From JABDGV01 sp964577935 (lineage in GTDB: Bacteria; Chlamydiota; Chlamydiia; Chlamydiales; FEN-1388), in contig CAZOAJ010000004.1 in NCBI GenBank assembly GCA_964577935.1, forward strand, positions 1 through 64,000: DNA of 64,000 nt, read 5' to 3'. Of the stretch, positions 44,503-53,254 are shown in pieces (positions within the stretch are counted from its first letter, which is position 1; every line of letters starts with the position of its first letter). Both the position numbers and the translations under genes were made by a program. The notes beneath the pieces were generated by a model. It searched no databases. It was not told where the DNA came from and saw only the letters and a list, made by a program, of their open reading frames with translations.

Positions 44503-45537
44503 TTATCCAGATACAGCTCGAAATTGCCTCAAAAACCTCGAGTCATTTTCAGAAAGCTGTCTGATATCATGAAGGCCTGACCTGAGCATAACTGTCCGCT
44601 CAATCCCCATACCCCAAGCAAAACCTGTATACTTTTCAGGATCGATCCCAACATTCTTAAGAACTTGTGGATGGATCATTCCAGCACCTAGAATCTCAAG
44701 CCAACCTGTCTTCTTACATAATCTACACCCCTTCCCAGAGCATAAATAACAGCTTACATCGAGCTCGAGTCCTGGTTCAACGAATGGGAAATAGCTAGGA
44801 CGAAAACGAACTGAAACATCTCGGCCAAAAAGACGTTTGACAAACTCAGACAGGGTCCACATAAGATCTTGCATATTTATTCCTTCATCGACGCAAATTC
44901 CGTCAATTTGATGAAAGAAAACATGCGAACGAGTACTGATAGTCTCATTTCTAAAACAGCGTCCAGGCCCTACGATTCTAACAGGTGGATTGTTTTTCTC
45001 TAGAAATCTTCCTTGAACCGTTGTCGCGTGTGTTCTCAATAAGACACCAGGTTCAATATAGAAGGTATCCTGCATATCTTTTGCAGGATGATCATCTGGA
45101 AAATTCAAGACCTCAAAATTGTAATAGTCTGTATCGACCTCTGGGCCTACCTGTATGGAAAAACCTAAATCCTTAAAGATGTTGAGCATCTCTTCCATCC
45201 CTTGAGATAAGGGATGAGCTGAGCCTACATTTCTATGACGACCGGGAAGAGTAATATCTATTTTTTCAGCTTCAAGTTGTCTTTTAAGATCTTGAGCATC
45301 AAGCTTTTCTTCTTCGTGTTCAATCGCCTGTTCAATTCTTACTCTGAGATCATTAATAGACTTACCAAAGAGAGGTCGCTCTTCATTGGTCAAATCTTTA
45401 AGCCGCTTCATCTGGTCAACGACGATCCCCTTTTTTCCTAAGAATCGAATTTTGACATTCTCGAGGTCTTTTGAGGATTGAACTGATCGAAGTTCTTCTT
45501 CAAACTGCTGCCAGATAGTTTCCATTGCTTCTCTCAC
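44503..45537 (-). CDS. pheS: Phenylalanyl-tRNA synthetase alpha subunit
   Basis: PheS is the class II catalytic alpha subunit charging tRNA-Phe with PheT. The 344-residue chain has the N-terminal coiled coil (about 5-85), motif 2 PGRCFRNETISTRSHVFFHQ (about 191-210), the GSGKGCRLCKKTGWLEILGAGMIHP segment, and motif 3 GFAWGMGIERTVMLR near 307-321. Typical length. The pheT partner is not in the window. The fourth-residue Met (METIWQ) is an alternative start. It lies downstream of rplT beyond a terminator. Confidence 0.96.
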   Translation of the reverse strand: MREAMETIWQQFEEELRSVQSSKDLENVKIRFLGKKGIVVDQMKRLKDLTNEERPLFGKSINDLRVRIEQAIEHEEEKLDAQDLKRQLEAEKIDITLPGRHRNVGSAHPLSQGMEEMLNIFKDLGFSIQVGPEVDTDYYNFEVLNFPDDHPAKDMQDTFYIEPGVLLRTHATTVQGRFLEKNNPPVRIVGPGRCFRNETISTRSHVFFHQIDGICVDEGINMQDLMWTLSEFVKRLFGRDVSVRFRPSYFPFVEPGLELDVSCYLCSGKGCRLCKKTGWLEILGAGMIHPQVLKNVGIDPEKYTGFAWGMGIERTVMLRSGLHDIRQLSENDSRFLRQFRAVSG

Positions 45538-45610
45538 AGATCAGATTAGGTCTTACAGTAGGTAGTATAGACATATGATATTGGACATATGCGCATCAGC
45601 ACATGAACAA

Positions 45611-45644
45611 AAAAAAACCCGAAAGCAACTTGCTCTCGGGTTTT
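45611..45644 (-). terminator. Rho-independent terminator after rplT
   Basis: On the minus strand a CCCGAGAGCA...TGCTTTCGGG hairpin with one mismatch and a 3-base loop is followed by a long T-run. It lies just past the rplT stop and before pheS, so pheS probably has its own promoter. Confidence 0.85.
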
Positions 45645-45668
45645 GGCATAATCACCTTTTTGCTGTTT

Positions 45669-46031
45669 TTAAGCAATTGATAGAGCTTTTTTCGCTTCAC
45701 CAACTATAGCTTTAAAACAAACAGGATCATGGATTGCAAGCTCAGAGAGCATTTTTCTGTTCAGCACACAGCCAGACTTTTTCAAACCGAAGATCAGTTT
45801 GCTATAAGATAGGCCATGAATTTTTGCCGCAACAGACAATCGCGTAATCCAAAGGCTTCGAAAGTCACGTTTTTTCAACTTTCGATGCCGATAGCTTTCA
45901 GACATCGCTCGGATAACAGCATCACCAGTAAGGCGGAGGTGATTTTTTCGATCACCCCAGAAGCCCTTAGCTAATTTCATTAGCCGCTTCCGACGACGAT
46001 GGGAAGCAACAGCGTTAGTCGCTCGAACCAT
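45669..46031 (-). CDS. rplT: 50S ribosomal protein L20
   Basis: L20 binds 23S rRNA early in 50S assembly and represses its own operon in other bacteria. The 120-residue chain carries the family pattern MVRATNAVASHRRRKRLMKLAKGF in its start (conserved basic helix), RDFRSLWITRL (about 56-66), and the YSKLIFGLKKSG to AIHDPVCFKAIV tail. Preceded by rpmI with 53 bases between, and followed by a strong terminator. Confidence 0.97.
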   Translation of the reverse strand: MVRATNAVASHRRRKRLMKLAKGFWGDRKNHLRLTGDAVIRAMSESYRHRKLKKRDFRSLWITRLSVAAKIHGLSYSKLIFGLKKSGCVLNRKMLSELAIHDPVCFKAIVGEAKKALSIA

Positions 46032-46084
46032 CGGTAAATCTCCAGAAATTGTTTTCTATTTTATAAGCTTTCACACAACTACGA

Positions 46085-46279
46085 CTAAACACACATCAAC
46101 GTGGTATAGCGATCACAATGGCTATCGCTGACATATGCTACCGAAGAAAGATATCGTTTTTTCTTCGAAGATTTTTTAGTCAAGATGTGGCGCTTTCCAG
46201 GTCGACTTCGCTTCAGCTTACCTGAAGCAGTCACTCTGAAACGAGCCTTAATGGCCTTTACAGTTTTCATCTTAGACAC
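46085..46279 (-). CDS. rpmI: 50S ribosomal protein L35
   Basis: A 64-residue L35, with MSKMKTVKAIKARFRVTASGKLKR matching the usual MPKMKT start. The initiator is GTG at 46279: TAGGAG lies 9 bases ahead, and the alternative ATG (46270) would drop the conserved N-terminus. The mid-part RPGKRHILTKKSSKKKR is the rRNA-binding basic region. It heads rplT; a long leader precedes it. Confidence 0.95.
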   Translation of the reverse strand: MSKMKTVKAIKARFRVTASGKLKRSRPGKRHILTKKSSKKKRYLSSVAYVSDSHCDRYTTLMCV

Positions 46280-46711
46280 TGTTGAAAACTCCTACACATT
46301 CACTCATGCTAATTATTTCAGCTCATCAGAGCATCATTAGCATTAACGTGGCAAAACTGAGAAACTCCCAGGGTTCTTTCCTCTGATCAATTCACACATC
46401 TGAACACAATTAACGTCCAAGCGCTTAGCTTTTAAGTAAAGCGCGGATTATGCATTCAGAAGCTGTATATATCGCTCATCATTAGGACATGCACCACAAA
46501 TTTACCTCTTGCACGATGTTGTATACGCATATCTGCGATCGTTCAAGCAAGAAGATATATGGCACATGATCCATATAACTAGACCCTGGCACAAATGATA
46601 TTACCAACATTAGCTCTTGTCAGCAAGGTATTTGCTACAAAAGTTACTATCTATCAAACACCCTCGCACAACTCAATGTTCTCACCTCATCGAGGACAAG
46701 AAAATCGGAAA
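46280..46711 (-). promoter_or_regulatory. 432-base leader between infC and rpmI
   Basis: In most bacteria infC and rpmI are nearly contiguous; here 432 bases separate them. An 8-bp inverted repeat (46306-46313 with 46336-46343, ATGCTAAT / ATTAGCAT) lies just upstream of the rpmI start. No coding frame is convincing. A separate promoter and an L20-binding autoregulatory leader are plausible, as in other bacteria where L20 represses rpmI-rplT, but the L20 target fold was not demonstrated. Confidence 0.45.
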
Positions 46712-47245
46712 TTATGCTGTTGGAGTAGAGCTCGTTGGCTTCTTTTTCTTCGCTGCAGGAGCTAAGACCAAACTCATCATTCTTCCCATGAGCTTAGGTG
46801 ATGCCTCAACCATCGAAATTTCATCCATTTCAGTTACAATTTCCTGCATAAGCTTTGCACCATTTTCAGGGTGCATCACTTCACGACCTCGAAAAACACA
46901 GGTAAATTTCACCTTATTTCCTTTTTCAAGGAAATCATGCGCTTGACGCTTCTTCACTTCCAAGTCGTGGACTGAAATATTTGGACTGATCTTAACTTCC
47001 TTGACCTTCACCTGGTGCTGGGATTTACGACTTTCTTTTTCTCGTTTTGTTTGATCATAACGAAATTTACCATAGTCGATAACCTTGCACACAGGGGGAG
47101 TCGACGTAGCAACCACCTCCACAAGATCTAGACCAGCTTCTTGAGCCATGGCCATAGCTTCCTGGATAGTTATAACGCCTACCTGCTCACCATCTTGATT
47201 GATAACTCGAACGCGCGGTGCGCGAATTTCATGATTGACTCTCAA
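46712..47245 (-). CDS. infC: Translation initiation factor IF-3
   Basis: IF-3 keeps ribosomal subunits apart and checks start codons. The 177-residue chain shows RVNHEIRAPRVRVI (N-domain), DLVEVVATSTPPVCKVIDYGK (about 34-54), the linker, and the C-domain HQVKVKEVKISPNISVHD then RGREVMHPENGAKLM. The start is TTG at 47245 with GGAG 11 bases earlier; ATA and ATT codons lie in frame a few codons upstream. Non-AUG starts are the family norm, since IF-3 discriminates against them and so represses itself. The ThrRS-like gene lies 14 bases upstream. Confidence 0.96.
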   Translation of the reverse strand: MRVNHEIRAPRVRVINQDGEQVGVITIQEAMAMAQEAGLDLVEVVATSTPPVCKVIDYGKFRYDQTKREKESRKSQHQVKVKEVKISPNISVHDLEVKKRQAHDFLEKGNKVKFTCVFRGREVMHPENGAKLMQEIVTEMDEISMVEASPKLMGRMMSLVLAPAAKKKKPTSSTPTA

Positions 47246-47259
47246 GGGTGCTATTGCTC

Positions 47260-48996
47260 CTACAATGCCCTGTTTCCCGTATCTGCAGACATCCCTGCAG
47301 GCACACTTGCCATGATGAGACGGACAAGCTCATCAGGGGTATGGACTAAATTTCGTTGTCCATTTGAAATATCATACACATAAAATGTTGAGGACTCAAC
47401 CTCAGAATGATCAACATTAAGGATATCATTTCTGTTATGGTCAGCCGCACTCACAAATCGGATGCCATTTTGTGCTGCGTACTCCTTAACTCGATCAAAT
47501 TTTCCATGCATAACCTCTGATCTTAATCCAGATCGAAGGCAAATTTTTGCAATTTCATCTGCATTCTTACCGGTGACCACAAGATTTTTGAAGGCCAATT
47601 CCTGAGGCAAATAACCTCTTGAATGGTCAAGCAGAAGTGCAATAATACGCTCAAGCCCATAAAAGGGAACAAAAGCTACGTAAAGAGTGTCACTTCCTCT
47701 AGAATCCTCTCGACCCTCAGCCCCCTGCTCGCGCTTGGCACCTCGCCGTCCTTTTTGCTCTTGAAATAGAGGAACACGACCAACTCGTAAATAACCTAAA
47801 GGAGCAGTACGCAATCGATAATCTTCAAGAGAAAATTCAAGACATAATTCTCCTGGGAAGAAAAGCGCCTCACTTAATGGCGCAGAAGAATCATCAAGCT
47901 CGGGTACTTCACAAATACTTCCGGCTTTAAGATATGTAACAAGTTGAGATCTCAATCTATGGAGCGACTTTCCCCCACGCGACAAAGAAGCTGATATCTT
48001 CATTCCCGAAAGATTTTTGAAGAGCGCAAGCAAGTTTGAAACTTCATTTTTAAGCAGTTTTTGCACAGAAAATTCAAAGTGACTCTCATCAAGAAATGTG
48101 AGAAAAAGAGCTGCTTTTGAAACAGGCAGATCCCATAGCAAAGGATCTTGAGAAACGCTGAGATCCGTTGTTATAAAAAGCGATTTCTTCTCTTTTGACG
48201 CTTCTTGAAAATTCAACTGATCTAGAGCTATATCAAATAGAGCTGAATACCCCCTCTTCTCTGCTTCTAATGAACACATGGTCTCAAGGCGCATTTTTGC
48301 AAACTGAAGTTTAAATGTTGGCGCTGGAATTCCTTGAGTTAATCCTGGGTCTGAGACCCAAGAAGAAAGAAGCCCCGATCCATTCTTGCTATATTCTTCC
48401 TTCCACTTCTGCCTTAGAACTTTAAAAGACGTTTTATCTAACGCAACAAAACCTTCAATATAGTTGTGACTTGCAAAAAGCAAAAAATGCTGCACTGCAG
48501 AGGTATCTAAAATCTCTTTGCCATCTACATCTTGATGACAAATCTCAACCGCTATTGAATCAATTAATGCAAAGTCAATTACCCCTTCTGCTTGCAAATC
48601 ACCTAGAAAAGTGACTTTTCTACTTTTAAGAAATGCAGGAACCAATGATGCAAGCATAGCATGGGATTCAATTGACAAGCGCTTGAGCTTTCTTCTCATT
48701 TCCTCTTCAAGAACCGTTAGAAGCCTATCGCCTCCAACAATATCCTGCAAAAATGAGATTCGAAAACCCCAAGAAAAGACCTCTATAGAATCTACTTCAT
48801 ACTGAGGCATAAACTCTGCAGCAGTAGATACAAACACTACCGCAGCAGTCTCCTGAATCGATTGTTCAGCATACAGGGTTTTAGATGAGAATATATCGCG
48901 CTCTTGGCTTTGATCGTCCTGCACAGAATCCTTACAAAAGAGTTGTTGAGAGAGCTCTTGAGAGGGTGATGTCTTATTGTTTTTTCGTGTATTCAT
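47260..48996 (-). CDS. Degenerate threonyl-tRNA synthetase homologue
   Basis: A 578-residue protein from the ATG at 48996 (TTG at 49032 is the longer alternative). It aligns by eye with ThrRS in order: GFRISF (77-82) for GFYYD; LEEEMRRKLKR (96-106); FLKSRKV (122-128); ICHQDV (152-157) for MCRGPH; FLTFLDESHFEF (299-310) for FTQDDAHIF; NEVSNLLALF (317-326); LCLEFSLEDYRLRTAP (384-399); GLERIIALLLDH (447-458) for SMERFIGILTEE; and an anticodon-domain-like C-terminus. The zinc ligands and motif-2 RNE are gone, and a charged insertion sits at 412-436. It occupies the thrS site beside infC. Aminoacylation is unlikely; a non-enzymatic role is inferred. Confidence 0.75.
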   Translation of the reverse strand: MNTRKNNKTSPSQELSQQLFCKDSVQDDQSQERDIFSSKTLYAEQSIQETAAVVFVSTAAEFMPQYEVDSIEVFSWGFRISFLQDIVGGDRLLTVLEEEMRRKLKRLSIESHAMLASLVPAFLKSRKVTFLGDLQAEGVIDFALIDSIAVEICHQDVDGKEILDTSAVQHFLLFASHNYIEGFVALDKTSFKVLRQKWKEEYSKNGSGLLSSWVSDPGLTQGIPAPTFKLQFAKMRLETMCSLEAEKRGYSALFDIALDQLNFQEASKEKKSLFITTDLSVSQDPLLWDLPVSKAALFLTFLDESHFEFSVQKLLKNEVSNLLALFKNLSGMKISASLSRGGKSLHRLRSQLVTYLKAGSICEVPELDDSSAPLSEALFFPGELCLEFSLEDYRLRTAPLGYLRVGRVPLFQEQKGRRGAKREQGAEGREDSRGSDTLYVAFVPFYGLERIIALLLDHSRGYLPQELAFKNLVVTGKNADEIAKICLRSGLRSEVMHGKFDRVKEYAAQNGIRFVSAADHNRNDILNVDHSEVESSTFYVYDISNGQRNLVHTPDELVRLIMASVPAGMSADTGNRAL

Positions 48997-49129
48997 GAAC
49001 CTTTCGAATAAATGTGTAGGATATATCTGCAATTACATGTGTAGTTCATGTGTAGTTATAGTTCAGACTTGTAGTTTGGAACAATCTTGTAATTTGGAAC
49101 AATAAGCTGGACGTTTACTCGAGAAAATG

Positions 49130-49203
49130 TGGGATATAGCTGACTCGAACAGCTGACCTCCACGATGTCAACGTGGCGCTCTAACCAACTGAGCTAATAT
49201 CCC
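49130..49203 (-). tRNA. tRNA-Val (GAC)
   Basis: Minus-strand cloverleaf: acceptor GGGATAT/ATATCCC, anticodon stem CCACG/CGTGG around GAC, T-loop TTCGAGT, discriminator A; 74 bases. The anticodon reads GUC/GUU codons and complements the TAC isoacceptor at 12.9 kb. Confidence 0.93.
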
Positions 49204-49318
49204 CCATAGAATATGCAATCTACAACTTTCAACTTCAATCTGAAGGCTGCAATCGATTGCATTATAAAGAACGAAAGAGACTATACTGTTTTTCTATTGA
49301 AAATGTCTAGAGGGACTT

Positions 49319-49960
49319 TTGCTCTTTTATACACATATTGATTTTTGTCACTTCTTATGGAAAGAACATATTACGACGAATACATCCTCAAATACCGTTG
49401 TACTTGATGCTACAGCCGGCCGAGGATTAGATACGCTCTTTTTAGCAAACGTTCTTACTCATCGTAAAAATTCCAAACTGATATCGCTCGATATTCAAGA
49501 AACAGCTCTTTGCGCAACCCGGAAACGACTGAACGCAAATGGAATAAAGCCAAACTCCGAATCAAACACTCTCCAAATTGATCTCATACATAAAAGCCAC
49601 GAAGATCTATCTGAATTTCTCTCTCCCGAGGAAGCTGATTTAATTATATATAATTTGGGCTATCTTCCAGGAGGCAACAAAAGCATCACAACCCTTGTCG
49701 ATACGACACAAAAGAGCTTAAAAACAGCTCTTCACTGCTTGAGACCCAGTGGGCTAATTACTGTAACCTTCTACCCAGGTCATGAAGCAGGATCAATCGA
49801 AAAAGACGAGATAGTTCCAAAACTCTTTGAAGAAATTGACTCGATCAACGCGGCAAATAGCGATGTGAAATGGAGCATCTCTTTTCATACATTCTCTATG
49901 AAAAAACGTTCTCCATGCGTTCTAGTTCTTCAAAAACATCCAAAAACAATTGAAAGCTAA
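49319..49960 (+). CDS. MnmM/YtqB-type SAM-dependent methyltransferase
   Basis: A 213-residue class I methyltransferase of the putative rRNA methylase (PF06962, YtqB) family. Start is TTG at 49319 with AGAGGGA a few bases before. SAM motif VVLDATAGRGLDTLFLA (about 28-44), acidic residue after strand 2, and the family hallmark IIYNLGYLPGGNKSITT (about 109-125) are clear, ending with VTFYPGHEAG. YtqB homologues methylate 5-aminomethyl(-2-thio)uridine in tRNA (MnmM); this pairs functionally with MnmA in the same window. Confidence 0.88.
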   Translation: MLFYTHIDFCHFLWKEHITTNTSSNTVVLDATAGRGLDTLFLANVLTHRKNSKLISLDIQETALCATRKRLNANGIKPNSESNTLQIDLIHKSHEDLSEFLSPEEADLIIYNLGYLPGGNKSITTLVDTTQKSLKTALHCLRPSGLITVTFYPGHEAGSIEKDEIVPKLFEEIDSINAANSDVKWSISFHTFSMKKRSPCVLVLQKHPKTIES

Positions 49961-49971
49961 ATACGTAAGAC

Positions 49972-49999
49972 ACCTCAATCTTTTTCAAATGATTGAGGT
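49972..49999. terminator. Weak bidirectional hairpin
   Basis: A 9-bp stem (49972-49980 with 49991-49999) with a T-rich loop between the convergent mnmM-like gene and the small membrane gene. No trailing T-run; possible terminator. Confidence 0.4.
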
Positions 50000-50012
50000 C
50001 ATTGAAGCGAGC

Positions 50013-50243
50013 TCAAGGAATTTTTGGAGCCACAGGATACACCTCTATCTGAAACGTATCTGCAACTTTTTTCTTAACCTCAACTTCATCGATGAGGCCT
50101 AAATTAGTCGCCGCCCACCACATTGCCCAAAGACAAGCCATAAAAATAACAAGCCTGAACAGCATTTTAAACCCAAAAAAAACTGCCCCGATAGACGAAA
50201 GAACTAAAACAGCTATGAACAACCAATCTTTGTACAGATCCAC
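50013..50243 (-). CDS. Small two-TM membrane protein
   Basis: A 76-residue protein with two hydrophobic segments (about 7-25 and 29-47) and a polar C-terminal tail (EVEVKKKVADTFQ). It starts 3 bases after the folC stop, so translation is probably coupled. No family recognised. Its position after folC may be conserved in relatives; unknown role. Confidence 0.68.
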   Translation of the reverse strand: MDLYKDWLFIAVLVLSSIGAVFFGFKMLFRLVIFMACLWAMWWAATNLGLIDEVEVKKKVADTFQIEVYPVAPKIP

Positions 50244-50246
50244 ACC

Positions 50247-51473
50247 TCACCTCCATACTTCGCCTACTGTGATATCATCACACTCAAACGCAAGACCAAG
50301 CGCTTGCCGAACTTCCGTCATAATATAGAACGATCCAAAAATAACGAGGGGAATTTTCAACATCTTCGCAAAACTGAGCGCCGTCTTAACTCCATAAGTA
50401 ACCTGCGGTTCGACAGTTATATCCATACCAGAAAAATGCTCGGCCAGAGCTGCAACAGGCATCGCTCTATAGGACTTCGCTTGGGTCAGAATAACATGGC
50501 TGCCATACTCATTAATAAAGGGAACCATCGAGGCTACATCTTTTTCCTTCGAACATCCGATGAGAAGCACAGGCTTTACCTGAGATTCTTCATACACTTG
50601 CTTTAAAAGCGCCGAAACACCGTGACTGTTATGCGCCACATCCAAGATGACTGGCACACCAAATCCTTCCAGCTTTTGATATCTACAGGGAGGCTTCTGC
50701 TCGATACCGAAGGCAATCGAACTCTCATGAATCGCTATTTTTTCTTTTAAAACCTCTAAAGCACATCGAGCAAGACTTGAATTCTCACGATCAAAATCAA
50801 TAACACCGTGGGCATTAACACGAATAACCGGAGCGTTAAGATGGGCGGCAACAGTCTGAATTTGCTCAAGCGGAACACTTTGACCAATGACAACTGGACA
50901 ACTTGGTTTAATTATTCCTGCTTTTTCCAACGCAATCTGAGGAATCGTACGTCCCAATATTTCAACATGATCGAGGTCGATTGATGTTATGACGGTTAAA
51001 ATCGGACGACAGATGTTTGTTGCATCTAGCCTTCCCCCAAGACCTGTTTCCAGAACAAGAAGATCACATTGCTCATCTTGACTCCACAAAAACATGAGCA
51101 ATGTTGCAATTTCAAAAAATGTAGGCTCAACTCGAAGATGAACAGCTACCTGTAGAATACGATCCACGTACTCACAAAGAGCGTCTTTGCTGATGCACTC
51201 ACCGTTTATCTGAAACCGCTCTCTAAAGGATGAAATATGTGGCGATGTATAAAGACCTACTTTTTTACCGCTATGCTCTAAGGCTCTTGCAATTTTTGTA
51301 ACGACACTCCCCTTTCCATTGGTCCCGGCGACATGGATAGATGAAAGATTATTTAAATCAATTCCAAGAGCTCGACTCATGGCCCGCATTCGCTTAAGCC
51401 CCATATCAACACCAGTGCTTTTAGCACGCGAAAAAAGAGTATGCAAAGTGGATATATATCGATCAGAAGTCAT
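50247..51473 (-). CDS. folC: Folylpolyglutamate synthase / dihydrofolate synthase
   Basis: FolC adds glutamate to (dihydro)folate with ATP. The 408-residue chain has the Mur-ligase P-loop HVAGTNGKGSV (43-53), YTSPHISSFRERF (75-87), the family LVLETGLGGRLDATN (about 133-147), and the SIDLDHVEILGRTIPQIALEKAGI segment. A C-terminal Rossmann-like domain follows. It shares a strand with the PHP, murB and nusB genes (18-base gap). It may be bifunctional, which sequence alone cannot decide. Confidence 0.94.
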   Translation of the reverse strand: MTSDRYISTLHTLFSRAKSTGVDMGLKRMRAMSRALGIDLNNLSSIHVAGTNGKGSVVTKIARALEHSGKKVGLYTSPHISSFRERFQINGECISKDALCEYVDRILQVAVHLRVEPTFFEIATLLMFLWSQDEQCDLLVLETGLGGRLDATNICRPILTVITSIDLDHVEILGRTIPQIALEKAGIIKPSCPVVIGQSVPLEQIQTVAAHLNAPVIRVNAHGVIDFDRENSSLARCALEVLKEKIAIHESSIAFGIEQKPPCRYQKLEGFGVPVILDVAHNSHGVSALLKQVYEESQVKPVLLIGCSKEKDVASMVPFINEYGSHVILTQAKSYRAMPVAALAEHFSGMDITVEPQVTYGVKTALSFAKMLKIPLVIFGSFYIMTEVRQALGLAFECDDITVGEVWR

Positions 51474-51491
51474 CAGCGTAGTGTAAACCTT

Positions 51492-52379
51492 TTAGGTATT
51501 TTGAGATTCGATGCAGGTGTTTTGGGATTGAACATTTACCCAGTGGCTCCAAATAGGATCGAAATCTTCTTCACAAACGAAAGAAGCTCCAAAAGGAACA
51601 TCCGGCTTATTTATTCCGTGAAAGTCCGAGCCCCCCGTAACAAGCCATCGATGCGTCGAGGCGACTTTCAGCCAACGGGCACATTCATTTTTTTTAAACT
51701 TACAGTAGTAGCCTTCAATTCCATCAAAATTTTTCTTGAGAAGCGCCTCCACGATTTTATCATTTCTTATGATATGCGGATGAGCAATCACTGCCAATCC
51801 TCCTGCATCGTGAATCAAAGAAATCGCTTCATCAATAGTCCAGTTCTCTCCTGGCGAATAACAAGATTTACCCGATCCAAGATACATTCTAAAAGCCTCT
51901 TGAACATCTTGAACGTACCCTCTTTTGACCATTGCAAGAGCTATATGTGGACGCCCATAAGTAATTGTATTTGAGTTTTGATTGATGATTTCCAGCTCAT
52001 CAAGAGGCATTCCATGATCGTGCAGTTTCTCTAGAATACTCAGATTACGCGTACGTCTTCGTTCTCTATGAAATATACAACCATCTTGGAGAATTGAAGA
52101 CTCTGGATTGTATCCATACCCTAGAATATGAACACTGACTCCATCATGGCTTGCTGAAATCTCAACACCTGGAATTAGATAAACCCCTTTGTCTTGAGCT
52201 ATTTTAAAAGCAACAGAGTACGCATCAATTGCATCATGATCACAGATTGATAGACCTTGATATCCTTGCCGAAAAGCCAGTTCAACAAGCTCTTGGGGAG
52301 TGAACGTCCCATCAGAAAAAGAACTATGTGTATGCAAATCCGCTTTAAAGTCGCCCTTGAAATTCGATAGATGCCTCAT
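51492..52379 (-). CDS. PHP-domain phosphoesterase (TrpH/RNase AM type)
   Basis: A 295-residue protein with the PHP metal centre: DLHTHSSFSDG (14-24), ICDHDAIDAY (about 44-53), GVEISASHDG (74-83), AHPHII (about 196-201) and GGSDFHG (about 254-260), all His/Asp ligands kept. Related enzymes (TrpH, YciV/RNase AM) hydrolyse 3',5'-bisphosphonucleotides or trim RNA 5' ends. Its start overlaps the murB stop by 4 bases. Confidence 0.9.
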   Translation of the reverse strand: MRHLSNFKGDFKADLHTHSSFSDGTFTPQELVELAFRQGYQGLSICDHDAIDAYSVAFKIAQDKGVYLIPGVEISASHDGVSVHILGYGYNPESSILQDGCIFHRERRRTRNLSILEKLHDHGMPLDELEIINQNSNTITYGRPHIALAMVKRGYVQDVQEAFRMYLGSGKSCYSPGENWTIDEAISLIHDAGGLAVIAHPHIIRNDKIVEALLKKNFDGIEGYYCKFKKNECARWLKVASTHRWLVTGGSDFHGINKPDVPFGASFVCEEDFDPIWSHWVNVQSQNTCIESQNT

Positions 52380-53254
52380 TCACCGATCACCCGAATTTCA
52401 CTTTCTAACTCAATACCCGCTAGATTTCGAATTTTTTCCTGAATCAGGTTCATCAGGGTCAAGACATCATGACATGTAGCCCCATCTTTATTCACAATAA
52501 AATTACCGTGCATTTGAGAGACTTCCGCACCGCCAACTCTTAAACCCTTAAGTCCAAATCGATCAATCAATGCACCAGCAGATCCTTCAAGCGGGTTTCT
52601 AAAAACACATCCACAAGATTTATCTTTGTATGGCTGAGACTTAAGCCGGTAGTCAACCATCTCTCTTTGCCTCTCAAACGAATACTGGTCCTTAGAAGTT
52701 TGAAACCCGGCTAAAACAATAACACCCTTCATCTCCTGAAAAGATGACTTCCGGTATCCAAATGAGATATCATCCCGCTTAAGCCTTTTTACATGACCAT
52801 TAAGGTCCATATAATCAACCCAAACAAGACAATCCTTTGTCTCTTGATTCTGTGCTCCTGCATTCATAAAGATAGCGCCACCAACAGCTGCAGGTATCCC
52901 TAAAGCAAATTCAAGCCCTGAAAAACCATCTCGAGCGCTTTTTTGTCCAAGTAATGCAAAGCTATAACCTGCTCCAACCGTATATAAACCGTTGCCGTCG
53001 GTATCAAAAAAATCAATCTTGTTCAGAATTGCAAGCCCAGAGAATCCCCTGTCTGAGAAAAGGCTATTCGATCCCTTTCCAATGACATGAACCTTGACAC
53101 CCTTTTCAGTCGAAAAATGCAGAGCCTCTTGGAGCTCTTCTAGCGTATGTACAGCTATAAAGTAACGAGCAGGGCCACCAATACCAAATGTTGAGAACTG
53201 GGAAAGTGTTTTATTCTCTTCGATCCGACTCTCAATTCCCACGAATTTATTCAA
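52376..53254 (-). CDS. murB: UDP-N-acetylenolpyruvoylglucosamine reductase
   Basis: MurB reduces UDP-GlcNAc-enolpyruvate to UDP-MurNAc with FAD/NADPH in peptidoglycan synthesis. The 292-residue chain has STFGIGGPARYF (about 21-32), VIGKGSNSLFSDRGF (FAD loop), ALGIPAAVGGAIFMNAGAQ (about 116-134), the GCVFRNPLEGSAGALID Ser/Cys region (about 215-231) and a final GIELESEIRVIG with the catalytic Glu. Type II-like length. It overlaps nusB by 8 bases, the order recalled from Chlamydia. Confidence 0.95.
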   Translation of the reverse strand: MNKFVGIESRIEENKTLSQFSTFGIGGPARYFIAVHTLEELQEALHFSTEKGVKVHVIGKGSNSLFSDRGFSGLAILNKIDFFDTDGNGLYTVGAGYSFALLGQKSARDGFSGLEFALGIPAAVGGAIFMNAGAQNQETKDCLVWVDYMDLNGHVKRLKRDDISFGYRKSSFQEMKGVIVLAGFQTSKDQYSFERQREMVDYRLKSQPYKDKSCGCVFRNPLEGSAGALIDRFGLKGLRVGGAEVSQMHGNFIVNKDGATCHDVLTLMNLIQEKIRNLAGIELESEIRVIGE

